DNA of 64,000 nt, taken from the NCBI GenBank assembly GCA_011319805.1, contig SJRY01000277.1:98556-162555 (forward strand), in the 5' to 3' direction. Origin of the DNA: Macrocybe gigantea. Taxonomy: Eukaryota > Basidiomycota > Agaricomycetes > Agaricales > Callistosporiaceae. A program made the translations under genes and the position numbers. Shown one piece after another: positions 11,141 to 22,575 of the stretch; position 1 is the stretch's first letter; each line of letters begins with the position of its first letter. The notes below the pieces were generated by a model. That model saw only the letters and a list, made by a program, of their open reading frames with translations. It had not been told where the DNA came from and did no database searches.

Positions 11141-13247
11141 TCAATCGAGACAATTGTGCTCGACAGTATAAGAGAAACTCGAGGTCGTCAAATGCCCTCT
11201 GTCCATCCTGATTTCATCCGTCGCAAACGTGACATCGAGAGAATACATTCCCACCGCCTTCAAGCCGTCCAGTTCCAGCCTCGTCTTGTTGGTGAAATGC
11301 CCAAGGACTTTATCGCCCTTTCTCCATGTAATGGTATAGCTCTCATGGTTGCGTGCACCGCTGCCGTCACTGCGGAACTGGGCCAAGGGGACGAGCCACG
11401 CGTCCAGGTTCTTTTTCCATCCTGCGCGACCCGTAGGGGGATCAAAGGTAGGCTCGCACGATTCCTCGACGCCGTCGATCAGGCTGACGTTTTTGAGCAG
11501 AGAGAGCCAGAGCCCTTCGATGCAGACTTTGCAAAAATTGGGTGACGTCACGATGCGCATGAGGCAGTCTTCGTTAGTGGGTCGGTAACTAGTTTCGTTT
11601 TTGTCCGAGAACCTGTTAGGTCGAGGAGTGGGTGACTCGGAAGATTAGTGATAAAAATGGCTGCACTGACGTCGGGAAGGCGCCATAATAACCTGGCGTA
11701 GATACGAATCTAGCGGACCATTAGCATGCCACACCACACTTCAGAATTATCCGCCCACTCTTTTTCGCTTCCAAATTCCAGAATCTCGACGCTGCAGAGT
11801 TGCGCTACCCCTTGCCGTTCCTGATTTAACAATGTGAAGGCCACTTGATGTGTTCCCTCCTTCAACGCCTTGTCGATATGAATGTCATAATGCCATCGGT
11901 CAAGCCCAATGTCCTCTTTCGGAGTCCATTGCAACGTCGCGCCGTCCAACTCAATCTTGAGATCGGTCGAAGAAGGCAGGCCAGACAAAGAGAATCGTAC
12001 GACGTGCCTGGAGTAGAGTCCGGACGACGAAAAAGCGGTGGACCAAGAAGTCGTTGTGTTGAGCAGAGTCCAGGGATACGCCTGCAACGGCATCACAGAA
12101 CGCTCGGCATGTACGGGTTCGCCATGTTTAGGGGGATGGGTCAGCCAATGAGTCCATGGCAGGGGTTCCGAGAGGTTGTGGGCCGCGTTGGGACCGAAAT
12201 AGGCGAAACCACCATCGTACTCTTCACCGACGTTGATTATCGAGTGACCTAGTTCGTGGCGCAGGACCAGGGGGCCATTTAGGATTGATGATGTTATTAC
12301 CCTGTGGTCATCGACATGACATTTTCCAGTCGTAAACAAAGTGGCTCACGTAAAATCACCACCAAGTCCTGACGTCCGGAAGATTAAGTCCTCGTCTCCA
12401 AACTATTCAAGAATGACATTTGAACTGACCTCCGTAGTACGGATCGTTACCTGTTAAAATAAATTTAGCAACGCACGAACAAGATCAACGGAATCGCTCA
12501 CCCAGCAAGATAGGGTAGTCGCACTGTGTACCCTTGGAGTCACAAGCGACTCGAGCAACTTCCGGCTTGCTATAATATACGGCCCTGAGTTCTGTTCCGT
12601 CTCGATATAGGCCAAAAGGAGTGCTAAGGACAGTGAGGATGCTTTGATGAGAAAACGGAGTATAAACGTACTCTTTCGGCACGCCGCCTACTCCAATGCC
12701 ACTCTGGGTTGGGTTAAAGGATTGAGACGATACTCCGAAGATGACTTAATATACCTCATTACTAGCGGCAAACGCGGCCCAAAAATTAAGCAAAGGTTTC
12801 ACGGTGCTAAAGGTTTGATTGCTAGATACGTCGTTTGCTAGCCTCGTTGCATCTTGAATGAATTTATCCTTCTCCGACTCCGTGTCTAAAATATAAGAAT
12901 CTTCAACTACGAATGGTTCAGGGGAAAAATGACTACGTACATCCATCGGAAAAAAACATGAGATCGACACGGTTATCAGATGCGCCATTGATGATGAGTG
13001 GGTGTATCTCGACAAAGGGCGCCGCTTCATTCGAGGACGATCTTCGCTGAGAGCTATTAGATAAACATTCTCTGTTCAAGCATTTCCCCGGAAGCGTGAA
13101 AGCTTCTTGAGATTTGCCCGCATCGAAAACCAAGGCAAAACTTGAAATGTAGATGCCTTTAATATAATTTGAGATAACCAACGGAACTCGAGCATGGTGA
13201 CACTCACAACCGAGAACAGAGGTTACAACTATGAGTCTATGCATCAT
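11141..13247 (-). CDS. Secreted M64-like zinc metallopeptidase
   Basis: Predicted secreted protease of the IgA-peptidase M64 type. A 51-nt intron joins MMHRLIVVTSVLGC to IYISSFALVF, giving a plausible signal peptide. Next come FVEIHPLIINGASDNRVDLM and FFSDGYT, then EEKDKFIQDATRLANDV. The zinc site HELGHSIINVGEEYDGG (about 12,218-12,258) shows the HExxH plus downstream Glu pattern. The C-terminal part includes a beta-rich region (VVRFSLSGLPSSTDLKIEL) and a Cys-containing end (FCKVCIEGLW; SYTVEHNCLD-stop). Several short introns, for example near 12,270-12,500. Bacterial M64 enzymes cleave IgA; the fungal substrate is unknown and is presumably environmental or wall protein. It is divergent from the galactanase, so the two may share induction on plant glycoproteins (inference). 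Confidence 0.85.
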
Positions 13248-13705
13248 GGTGGTTGCACTGAATGATGTAGAACGGGACTTACGTTGGCAGATGAGAGACG
13301 ACTCTCGGAGGCCGACGCGAAGACGGGAAGCGCGTGTCTCGTGACCGAGTGCTTCTCTTGCATCACGCGTTCGCTTTCTTGCACCACCATAAAGCGCTCA
13401 TCAAGTGACAGACTGCCCCGGCCCGCCGTGCAGGTTTGAGAGCCTTGGTCGCGCTCAGATGCTCTGACACGAAGGACATGCTGCTTCTCAAGTTACTCCC
13501 GAATGAAACATAGATAGGCGGGTGTAGTCTAGGTCGGTCTATATTCCTTCCTTAAGGAAATTCTTGAATTGGCTCTCGTCCTTTAGAATATGTATCTAGG
13601 TCGTCCACAATATAGGTCATGTTTGAAACGAAACTTGCGGATGCAGAACACCGGTCCGGAGGTACCTCGGTTGTCCCAATAAATAATACGAAGGCTGCAT
13701 GGAAC
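13248..13705. promoter_or_regulatory. Shared upstream region, peptidase/galactanase
   Basis: Head-to-head gap of about 460 bp between the M64-like peptidase and GH43 genes. No TATA box close to either start was found. The region is GC-rich between about 13,290 and 13,450. Both flanking genes encode predicted secreted hydrolases, so co-regulation from this interval is plausible but only inferred. Confidence 0.35.
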
Positions 13706-15695
13706 ATGTTTATACACATCGCAGAGACACTATCCATGCTAGTTACGACGCTCGGCGTACTCGGATTGCTCACGTCTGTAGCAGCCCGGAAGAATAAATA
13801 TATTGTTCCGGAGCTACTTGGTATGACACAGATGGAGCAGTCCTCAGCGCGCATGCCGGTGGGATGGTGCATGTCGACGGGACGTGGTACTGGTTCGGCC
13901 AAAATGAACGACTCGAAGACAAAGATCTTTTCTCAGGTAAGGGAAATTCCAGCATCACCGTTGCACCTGTCTTCCCTAGGCTGATTGGCCGTCATCAGGC
14001 ATCAATGTGTACTCTTCGTCGGATCTACTGAATTGGAAGAACGAAGGGAGAGCTCTTTCTCCCATACTTGGGACGGACATTGCCCCAGAAAGGGTTGTAG
14101 AACGTCCAAAGGCAGTATTCAGCCAAGCAACGCAGCAATGGGTATTGTGGTTCCATTCGGATAACTCAACTTATGGTCTTCTGCGACAAGGAATTGCCAC
14201 AAGTCCAAACATTAGTGGTGAGCCCTCACAACGTGTAGTTGGGCATATTGGCGGGTGTTCTTATTTGATAGGTCCGTATACCTTTCGCGAGACTTTTCAA
14301 CCCCTTGGAGGTCCAAGCCAGGACTTTGGGCTGTTTCAGGACGTAGACGGTTTGTTGTTCATATCACTTTATGCTTTGCATCTCTGAATTAAAATTTGCA
14401 GGCAAGTCTTATGCCTTATACAGCAATGGAGATGCCGACGTATCCCACGACAACCTGATTGCTCGGATGAATGCGAATTTCACGAACGTCGAAGAAGTGA
14501 TATACACATTCTACGGTAGAGATTTCGTCCTTGAGATCTCAAATGGTGCAAAGTTGAGCCGCCTTTTACGTTTAGACTTTGACTTGGAAGCCCCAGCAAT
14601 TCTTTACTCGGGGGAACGATACTACATCTTAATGTCCCACAAGACCGGTTACCGCCCGAACAACGTTGTTGTTTTCTCCTCAGAGAAGCTAGCAGGACCC
14701 TGGTCAGTGCAAACCTACATAGCACCGTGAGTATCAAGAATATTCATCATTCGTCCCTCCATGTGACCCTTACCCCATCTTAGTTCTGGCACGAGAACAT
14801 GGAACTCACAGAGTACTCTCACAATTGTCATCGCAGGAAATCAGTTTACCACTTTCATCTATGGCGGAGACCATTGGGCCACCGGAAGCGATCTCTATGA
14901 CAGCAGGTGCGTCTAATGGAATGTGTTCAGGTTTTCTTTCCGCCACCAAGACGTGGTTTTCCAGGTATATATGGCTGCCTGCGACTGTTAACGATCAGAC
15001 GGGCTCATTCCAAGTGGACTGGCACGATATTTATTCTATCGATGTCAAGACAGGCAAAGTAACCTATCCAACCGGCAAGACGTACGAAGCCGAACACGGC
15101 AAAATATCAGGAACTGCGTATGCAACTCTTTGTGTAAATGACGTTACTGCCAGAACCGAGCACATGCTGACTGGGGGGATAGCCGACATGCTCTGGCCAC
15201 AGAGTCGTCACTGGAAGTAAGTCGGTAAGAAACGACGTGATATGATCACCAATGATCGTTGTCAGTCCAGGGGAACTCGACAGTCACTATCAAGGAAATC
15301 GTCGGCACGGGGAAGCCTCAGTGGGTATCGGTGTATTATCACAACCCAGACGGTCTCTGTGCGTTCGTACTGGCTTCTTGTAATCGTTCCCGCTAATTGC
15401 CCGCAAGGGGGTGACAACCGGGGCGGGGTCTCCGTACTCTTCAGAACGGCAACATATTCTGTCAATGGGGGAGCTCCTGTGACGATCAAGCAGAAAAGCG
15501 GCAGTGCTGGAATCATCCTAAGCCAACCGTTGAATGTGACTTTCAGCGCTGGCGGCGGGAACACACTTACTTTCTCTGGTTTCGATGGCAGTGAGTTCTT
15601 CGTAGCCTCTTTAAGAGCCATGTAGACTCATATATCAAGGCGCTGCTTCTGATCTAGACAAGATCATTGTGTATGGGAACATTTATGACGACTGA
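13706..15695 (+). CDS. GH43_24 exo-beta-1,3-galactanase with CBM35 (frame broken)
   Basis: Secreted enzyme expected to release galactose from beta-1,3-galactan of arabinogalactan proteins. Signal peptide: MFIHIAETLSMLVTTLGVLG then LLTSVAA. Catalytic domain: GATWYDTDG, AHAGGMVHVDGTWYWFG, ERPKAVFSQATQQWVLWFHS, the acid-type Glu in LEAPAILYSG (near 14,590), and TRTWNSQSTL. C-terminal CBM35 opens with TYEAEHGKISG and continues GNSTVTIKEIVG, PQWVSVYYHNPD and YSVNGGAPVTI, ending NKIIVYGNIYDD-stop. It matches the architecture of Phanerochaete exo-1,3-galactanase. One base is missing after KYIV (near 13,807): the next frame continues SGATWYD. The early CBM35 segment (about 15,130-15,260) also does not read cleanly. 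This may be sequencing error or early decay. Confidence 0.85.
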
Positions 15696-15800
15696 AGGAT
15701 GCTGTTGTAGATAATTGTGTTGTGTTCTGAAGCTGTAGGCAAACAACTGCTTATTTCGATTTTTTTGAAGACCAATCTCCAAAATCTTTTGAGTGCTAAA

Positions 15801-17386
15801 ATGGCCAATGACGAGCTCATCGACTCTCATGTCCCGCTCAAGCAATGCAGACTTGCTGTCGACGCTTTACTCAAGCACGAAACCAAAAAGCATGAAGAGA
15901 AAGAGGAGAATGAACTTTTGCCCGGGACGGAACCTAACATTTGGCTAAATATCACTGTCAAAAAAATTCCATCCACCTTCAAAATCAAACCTGTAAAAAT
16001 GTACGATGACTTCCTGTATCCATTCCTTTTCCGAAGCTTTTTCTAATCCTGCCTTTAAGCCCCATTGCTCACCCCATTGCTGATCCTCGCACAACAAACG
16101 TATGCCTCATCACGAAAGACCCCCAACGCGAGTACAAGGACCTTCTCGAAAAACATGACGTCAAGTTCGTCTCGAGAGTCGTTGGAATATCCAAATTGAA
16201 GGGGAAGTTCAGGCCCTTTGAAGCCAGGCGTATGTTATTGAAGGAGAACGGGCTGTTTTTGGCGGATGATAGGGTGATCCCGTTCCTGCCCAAGCTGCTC
16301 GGGAAAAAGTGGTTTGACGCGAAGAAGTGAGCCCAGTTCTTTGGCAGCCATTGCTACATAGACCTCATATCGCAGGCAACCTATACCTGTATCTCTCACT
16401 CGTAAAGATCTCAAAGCGGAGCTCGAACGAGCCATCTCATCCACGTACATGCACCAAAACCGAGGGACATGCACGTACGTCGCTTTCTTCCCGGTGCTCC
16501 TCAAGTCTAAGCTGTACACGTTCTCCAACGCAGATCAATAAAAGTCGGAACGTTGACACAGAAACCCCAGCATATTCTTGACAACATCAAAACGGCATTG
16601 CCTGCATTGTGAAACATATATATGACGGGTGGGACAATGTGCAAGCATTTCATATCAAGACGAACTCGAGCGTCAGTCTGCCGATATGGACGTGTACACT
16701 GGATAGTGGTGAGGTGGTCGATGGGACGAGCTTCCGGCTGCACAGGATGCGAAGGAGAAAAAAGAAAGTGAAGGGGAAACGAAGATGAGATGATGGAGGA
16801 GGAGGAGGAGCGACTAAGAAACGGAAGAAGCCTTCAGCACAGAAGGCCGAGCCTGAACGGCCAGCGAAGAAAGTAAAACCGTCCAGACCATCGTCCAGCG
16901 CAGTGGAATCCTCGCCTAAAAAGAAATCCAAAGACTCTCGGCCTGAGCCGCCCATATCTGCGCACAAGCCTTCACCCACAGCTCCACCTGCAACCGACTC
17001 CCTGGTGTTTTTACGTCTGTCAAGGCAAAGAGAACAAAAGAAGCGAGATCAAAACAGTTGACGATGCTTCGGCAGCTGCCAAAACAACAAAAGCCAAAGC
17101 AGCCGAATCCGTGTCGAAGAAGGATAAGTTTTCGGAACCGACAACGAAGGCACAAAAGCCCTCGTCGAACGTGGACAAGACCGGAGGAACAAAGGGCGAA
17201 AAAGCAAAGGACAAAGCTCAACCTTCGGCAGCGCCTCAAAAGACTATTGCCAAATCCTTGACAAAGGACGAGCTGAAGCAGAAGCGTAGTTTGAAGGGCG
17301 TAGAAAAGAAGAAGAGCAAGGTTCTAGCGGCAGGAGGGGGTAAAACGGCTAAGAAAGCTCTCCTAGGCAAGAAGATAGCCCATTGA
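15801..17386 (+). CDS. Ribosomal L1-domain ribosome-biogenesis protein (RSL1D1/Utp30/Cic1 type)
   Basis: Nucleolar pre-ribosome factor family. Exon 1 (MANDELIDSHVPLKQC) runs through VKKIPSTFKIKPVK, and a 58-nt intron joins it to PIAHPIADPRTTNVCLIT. The L1 fold continues with KDPQREYKDLLEKHDVKFVS, GISKLKGKFRPFEARRMLL and VIPFLPKLLGKKWFDAKK, then PIPVSLTRKDLKAELERAI. A long Lys-rich tail follows (TKKRKKPSAQKAEPERPAKK; ending KKALLGKKIAH-stop), typical of nucleolar proteins. A base appears missing near 16,606: ALPA continues as VKHIYDGWDNVQAFHI in the next frame. The exon chain between about 16,700 and 17,060 was not resolved. Which of Utp30 or Cic1 it corresponds to is unclear. Confidence 0.85.
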
Positions 17387-17663
17387 AGTTCTTATCTGCG
17401 TGATTATACCACTCCGTCTCTCAGCCAGTTTGTCGTAGAGTAGGATTTCAGCAGAAGCGAATTGTCGGCTAATCGGTACTTTAAGTTACCGACCACCAGA
17501 CGGAGCTGCTGCAAGCTCGTTCCCAGCCCATGATGACCTCCGTTACTTGCTGTCCTTCACCGTAGAGATCTCTGTCCTTACTCCAAGGTTTTCAAGGTTT
17601 CTTTGTCCGTTCGCCAATCACTCAGACGGTCGGAGAGTTAGCACCACAGACCCACTTTGCTTG

Positions 17664-18891
17664 ATGTCGGAGAGACTCTCAACAAAGGTGTTCATACCCC
17701 ATTCCTCCGAACCAAATTGTTCTATTGTTGGTATCTTGGAGCAAATCTCTCCGAGCCACCCGACGAATGGAAGAAAGATCGCTTTAGTATGTATTGAATT
17801 CATCTCGGGTTTGTTGTCGTCAGGGTACAGGGCTGATCATCATCCTGTGTAAAGATACTGCATGGTACGATGGGGTATGGCTATCGCCGTCTACGCCAGT
17901 TCGGACACACCAGGAAATTTTTACTTCCGTTCCTACAGGCACAAGGACTATTTGTTTCAGAAGAGGCTTGCACAGCGCTTGCCACTGGATTCTTTCAGAT
18001 TCGATTTTCGGTGAACTCCCGTCTCCTTCATTGCGGTTTACTTGCAGGCTGACCAATCAATGGTGCGTACATACTAGCGGTAATCACGAAACCCCTGGAA
18101 CGTGGAGACAGGGTGCCCTGCACAATGATCTGGTTGACCTTAAAGCCGTGGTCGCTTATCTGAAAGACACCTACGGCTACGTGGTCGATCTTGTCGTCGG
18201 CCACTCACGGGGATCACTGGTGGCCATGCGTTGGTTATGCACTACGGAGGAAGGGAAGGATGTTTCGGGCTTCGTCAACGCCTCAGGCAGATACAGGATG
18301 CATGTACGTCGCTGATGTTACGGGCATCGCAAACTCCACTGATGTGTATGTCAGAAAATACTTGGTAATGATGTTCCATTTTCTTCTAGTTGTGCTCAGC
18401 TCAACGCCCGTCAGAGTCTCCATCCGCCAAGATCTGGAAAAAGAGTTTTGACGAGCACGGATACTACACCTGGACTGTAACGGTTGCTAGGCAGACAGTC
18501 ACTGTCAAGATCTTCCCCGAAGACTTGAAGCAATTCACTAGCTGGGATACATCCATAGTCTGGACTCAGTTCCCTTCGAAGACGGACGTCTTGACCATAC
18601 ACGGCCTGTCGGACACCACCGTGCCACCGTGAGTTTTTCTCTGAATTGACGGCGAGCTCAGCATTGAATCCTCCTGATTGCAGATATGACGCTTTGATCT
18701 ACTCCAGTGCCCTGAGTAACAGGGCACCGGGTAGGCACACCCTTGACATGGTCGAAGACGCTGATCACAACTTTACGGGCCGACAAGATCAGGTCGTGAA
18801 TGCCATTCTCCATTGGTGGGACTCGCATTGTTGTGGACAGCTCAAATCAGGCATCATGTTGGCAGATGGTTTTAATAGAGGTAAATTATAG
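17664..18891 (+). CDS. Alpha/beta hydrolase (serine aminopeptidase/esterase-like)
   Basis: Predicted cytosolic serine hydrolase of a family common in Agaricomycetes. Start MSERLSTKVFIPHSSEPN. After splicing, KIAL joins ILHGTMGHKDYLFQKRLAQR, carrying the oxyanion HG motif, then LPLDSFRFDFRGNHETPGTW. The nucleophile elbow is GHSRGSLVAMRW (near 18,200), the acid Asp lies in TIHGLSDTTVPP (near 18,600), and the His in EDADHNFTGRQDQV (near 18,765). Intron junctions checked at 17,784/17,851, 17,876/17,940 and 18,020/18,080 keep frame. No signal peptide. The substrate is unknown; related proteins have been called ectomycorrhiza-regulated esterases. No frame break seen. Confidence 0.85.
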
Positions 18892-19464
18892 TCTTTACGG
18901 TACAATGCTCATAATCGGAGATTAAGGACGGCATTAACCGCCGCTTGTCAAGCTGGAGTCAAACCTTGAACAGCAACTGCCTGGCATTTCTCTTCAGCTC
19001 ATTGGCAAAAAGCGACATCGAACGACACATCCGACAGTCTGGTTGTACGTACCATGTCTCTTGTTCAGCTTCAAACGAAATTTATCCGAGCTGAACTTGG
19101 ACAATGAAAGACTTGAAAACTACGATCATCACATTCCCTGGCAGATGGCAAACGATGTCCATTTGCGTTTCTGTTACTTTGAAGGATCACCCCGCTCACC
19201 TTTTGCGCGCGTTTGTTTGATGAACTGCTGACTGAAACCAAATCCTCAGTCCGACCTGAAAAAGATAACGGGAATTACAACTGTATGACTATTACACTCC
19301 AGCGAATTAGATATCTATGGCTAATTAGGGGTTGTGATGAATGATAAGGTATCAGAAAGGCAGTGCGTCAGGGAGAAATGCAATAGTGGATACAAGTATC
19401 ATAGAATGTGAAAAGGAGAAATCCGTCCGTTTCGGCAATCCAGCAGCCTTCCAAAATCCGATGT
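18892..19464. other. Intergenic, no gene recognised
   Basis: 3' flank of the hydrolase. Short open frames only, with no similarity I can recognise. Confidence 0.4.
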
Positions 19465-19787
19465 CTATCTCGCCACGAGAATTAAGGCGACTGCGAGCCG
19501 CCATGATTGTGGAGTAATGGCGTCGTCCTGTCTGTCCTGAAACGAATATGGCTGCGGAGAATGTTGGTGGCCTGCGTGCAGGCTCGAATAAATAGGCCGG
19601 ATGCGCGCTTGTGGCACAAGGGCGTCGTAGAGTGCGATAGAGGATAGGGTGATGGTGAAGGAAAGAAAGGACAACAGCGCGTTCAAAAGAACACGGCGCC
19701 TGTCGACGTTGCCCCTCCGCGAACGGTTTGGGACCCTTGTGAGCCCGTCTTAGACCCGTCAGAGCCAGAGTTAGATTGGCTGCTCAT
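19465..19787 (-). CDS. Possible small single-pass membrane protein
   Basis: Not a recognised family. Two overlapping minus-strand frames look like one protein of about 106 residues split by a missing base in a GGGTCCC run near 19,730. The first frame starts MSSQSNSGSDGSKTGSQGS (Ser/Gly-rich). The next frame continues NRSRRGNVDRRR, then a hydrophobic segment (VLLNALLSFLSFTITLSSIA, near 19,640-19,690), then a polar tail ending WRLAVALILVAR-stop. A polar head, basic residues, one hydrophobic helix and a polar tail suggest a tail- or signal-anchored small membrane protein. The same one-base loss occurs in conserved genes of this window, which supports joining the frames. Chance open frames remain possible. 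Confidence 0.35.
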
Positions 19788-22575
19788 GATTATGAAGGGG
19801 ACCGGATTAGTGTGTGTTGGTGTGTATATAGGTTGAACTTTGTAGTTCGAGGGGATGGTAGAAGAGTCTGACTTCGGTTGCGTTGTTCTGAGGAGTCATC
19901 GCCGAATTCTAGTCGTGTCTTTATAGGCTGCATTTCAGGGACCTGCTGCATCGCCAGAGAGGAGACGAGGGTGACCATCATTGACTCGAATTGGAATTGA
20001 GGGATGACGGAACCGTTACGACTCCCACGAAGCGCCAAAACGTCGACGGAGGTACAGACCCACGGTTTGCTTGGATGGATCTGATAGTGATTGCGGCAGG
20101 CGTCTGTAATGCCAAAACAAGGGGAGGCCCATCAGGAACGTTTCAAATGGCAGAGGATACGGAGATAACAAATCGGGAAATCCTCCGTCGTCTCTCTGCA
20201 CCGCAAGGGTTGTTCCTTACATTTCGTGGGTTTCCTCGTTTGCATCGACCGTTCAGGTACAGAGATATTGCCGTCAATGTCCTCAGCACAGCCATAAAGT
20301 GTTTGCCCAGCGGGAAATTGTCCGCGATGGCGGAGGTCTAACCAACACCATTGAAAGAGTCGCTCGCCGTCGAACACGGAATAGTGTCAGTGCTTCGTCG
20401 GCCTGTCATCTCCTCCGTTTTTTGTTTGCTTTGGGTACACAAAGCTCACGAGTCAGTTCAAAATTGTCCCCCGCGCCTCAGCAAGCGAGCACTGCTTTGT
20501 GAGTCACCCATTCCTACCTGCACCGCAGTTATCGCATTTAATTAACTCCACCTTCCACTTCAGTTTCCAGACTTTATGTGAAGGCAGAAAATACCACGAA
20601 TGGATGAGGGTAAGCAATAGCTGTGTTATTTGGACCGGAACGTGTGCTTCTCAGCCTTGAGTTTGAAAATACTGCCAAATTACTCATCTTCCGGAATTCG
20701 ATTGCGAACAGCCGTGTCTTCTGCATCACCTCGGTCTCTTACATGATACCCCTGCATATGAGCCTTCACGGGCCCGGGGCGTCTCGAGTCGACCTGGAAA
20801 AAAAATGCCTGTCGTTCGTCAAATTCGCATCGCCTTAGTCTAACCAGTTTGCTCACGTCGGTCAACCGCGTTTCAATCGCAATGCTTGACACAGCTCTTG
20901 TTCTCCAAATGTTGACCTAAGCATAATTTGCAACTTTCCGTAGCGGCACGAAAAGAAGACTCCGACAGATGACAGATCGCAGATCTTACAGCTGTTCAAA
21001 GAGGCTGCCTATTTTTCACGGCGTCCCAAGAAAAACTTTTTTATTGGCCGTTACTCCTATGGGTAACACGGCGAAGCTTCATCTTCTTACTTTGCAACAT
21101 CCTTTGGACGAGTACAACTCTGATCTGGGCGCGTATCTACAGCCAGAAGGTGTTCTGACTGAAATCAAGCATTAAACGCCGTCTGAAATCATTCCTAGCT
21201 TGACGAAACAAAGATGTCGGGCAAATCTGAGCCGTCAAATCAGCTAAGGATACAATGCACGAAGGTCACTTGTAGACCGTTATTATTTCACATTCTCCGT
21301 GATGGCAGGAGGTTGTATTTGCAGTTTGGTAACTCGCAGTGATCATCCACCAGCACGTCACATTGACGCTCGCGTGCAGTTTACGACAGTGATTCTAGGG
21401 CAAGAAGTTCAAACTTCCGATCAAATGTCCGGATATTTGTTGGTACATTCTTCCTTTACAGGTCGAACTCTGGCTTTGTCTATCTAAGTCTAGTTAGGCT
21501 GGATAACGACAGGTAAGCACCCGTGCCGGGGGCTTTAAGCAAAGGTGTCTTCCCACTCGATGTGTCCGCCCCAAGCCGGTGACAATAGGCCCGAATCTGC
21601 TGCCTGGTTTCTCAGACAGGTACGTCAGACAAACAAGACAGAGGGACAGTCGAAAAGTTCGCCAATGAGGAAACCGCCACGAGGACTTTCCATTCTGGTA
21701 ACAAGAGCGATTTCACCCGGTTGAAAGCGTTGTGCCGGGTACCCCAAATCATTGACTTCGGCCAGCCCACCAATCGGTCACAAAGGTCGTGTCATGCCAG
21801 GACTCAGTCTTCAATGGCGCAGTATCCCAGAAGAAATGACAAGGCCATCAACCTGCCAGACACTTATTTAGACCGCCCCTGTGCCGATGGGGCGGGCAGC
21901 ACAATGCCGGCGGTGGATTCTATACACCTGGGAGATACCGTCTGATGCAACAGCACGAGGGAAAAAAAACGGTAACCTGGCCTAGTAATGACATCTATTT
22001 TGGACGTTGAACCCAGTAAGGTAGTCTGAAGGAATTCGGATCTGACAAACATTGATGACCCATGGCAGCAGACCCGGCGCCTTGATGGCGTTCTGGCAGT
22101 AATGTGGAGTTGAAACCTGTAGTTCAAAAAGGTCCGTACTACGCTGAGAATATTCCGCATGGTATACCAATAGGTTACCCGCCTGATTAACCAACAAGTC
22201 TTCATGTACTCAAAAACGAAAGTTGGCATGGGAAGAGTGTCGATGCAGAACAGCCGCCCACATCTGTGGTCCTCCAGCGGATGAGAAAATTCCAGTGATT
22301 ACGCTGATTTTTGGCGAGGCATGAGGCTTGCGATCAAAATATGACATGAATTTGTCTCTGTCTAAGCAACTGTGATTGCTTCGCTTAGAGTCAAGGTTGC
22401 TCAAAGGGCAACAAAATTCATCGATGTCCGTAAATTCACAGGAAAATTTTATCGGGCAGAAGTTGAATCACTGATGTTAATTTCTTCCCAGTTAGAACAA
22501 TACAAGTCATCTGAAGAGATCCAAGGTGGCTCGGGCAATTACAGAACAGCAAACCTCAAGATGGACAAACCCAAT
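19788..22575. other. Gene-poor stretch
   Basis: About 2.8 kb with only short, unconserved open frames on both strands and no recognisable domain, tRNA or repeat. It may hold a decayed gene or element, but nothing can be supported from the sequence alone. Confidence 0.4.
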
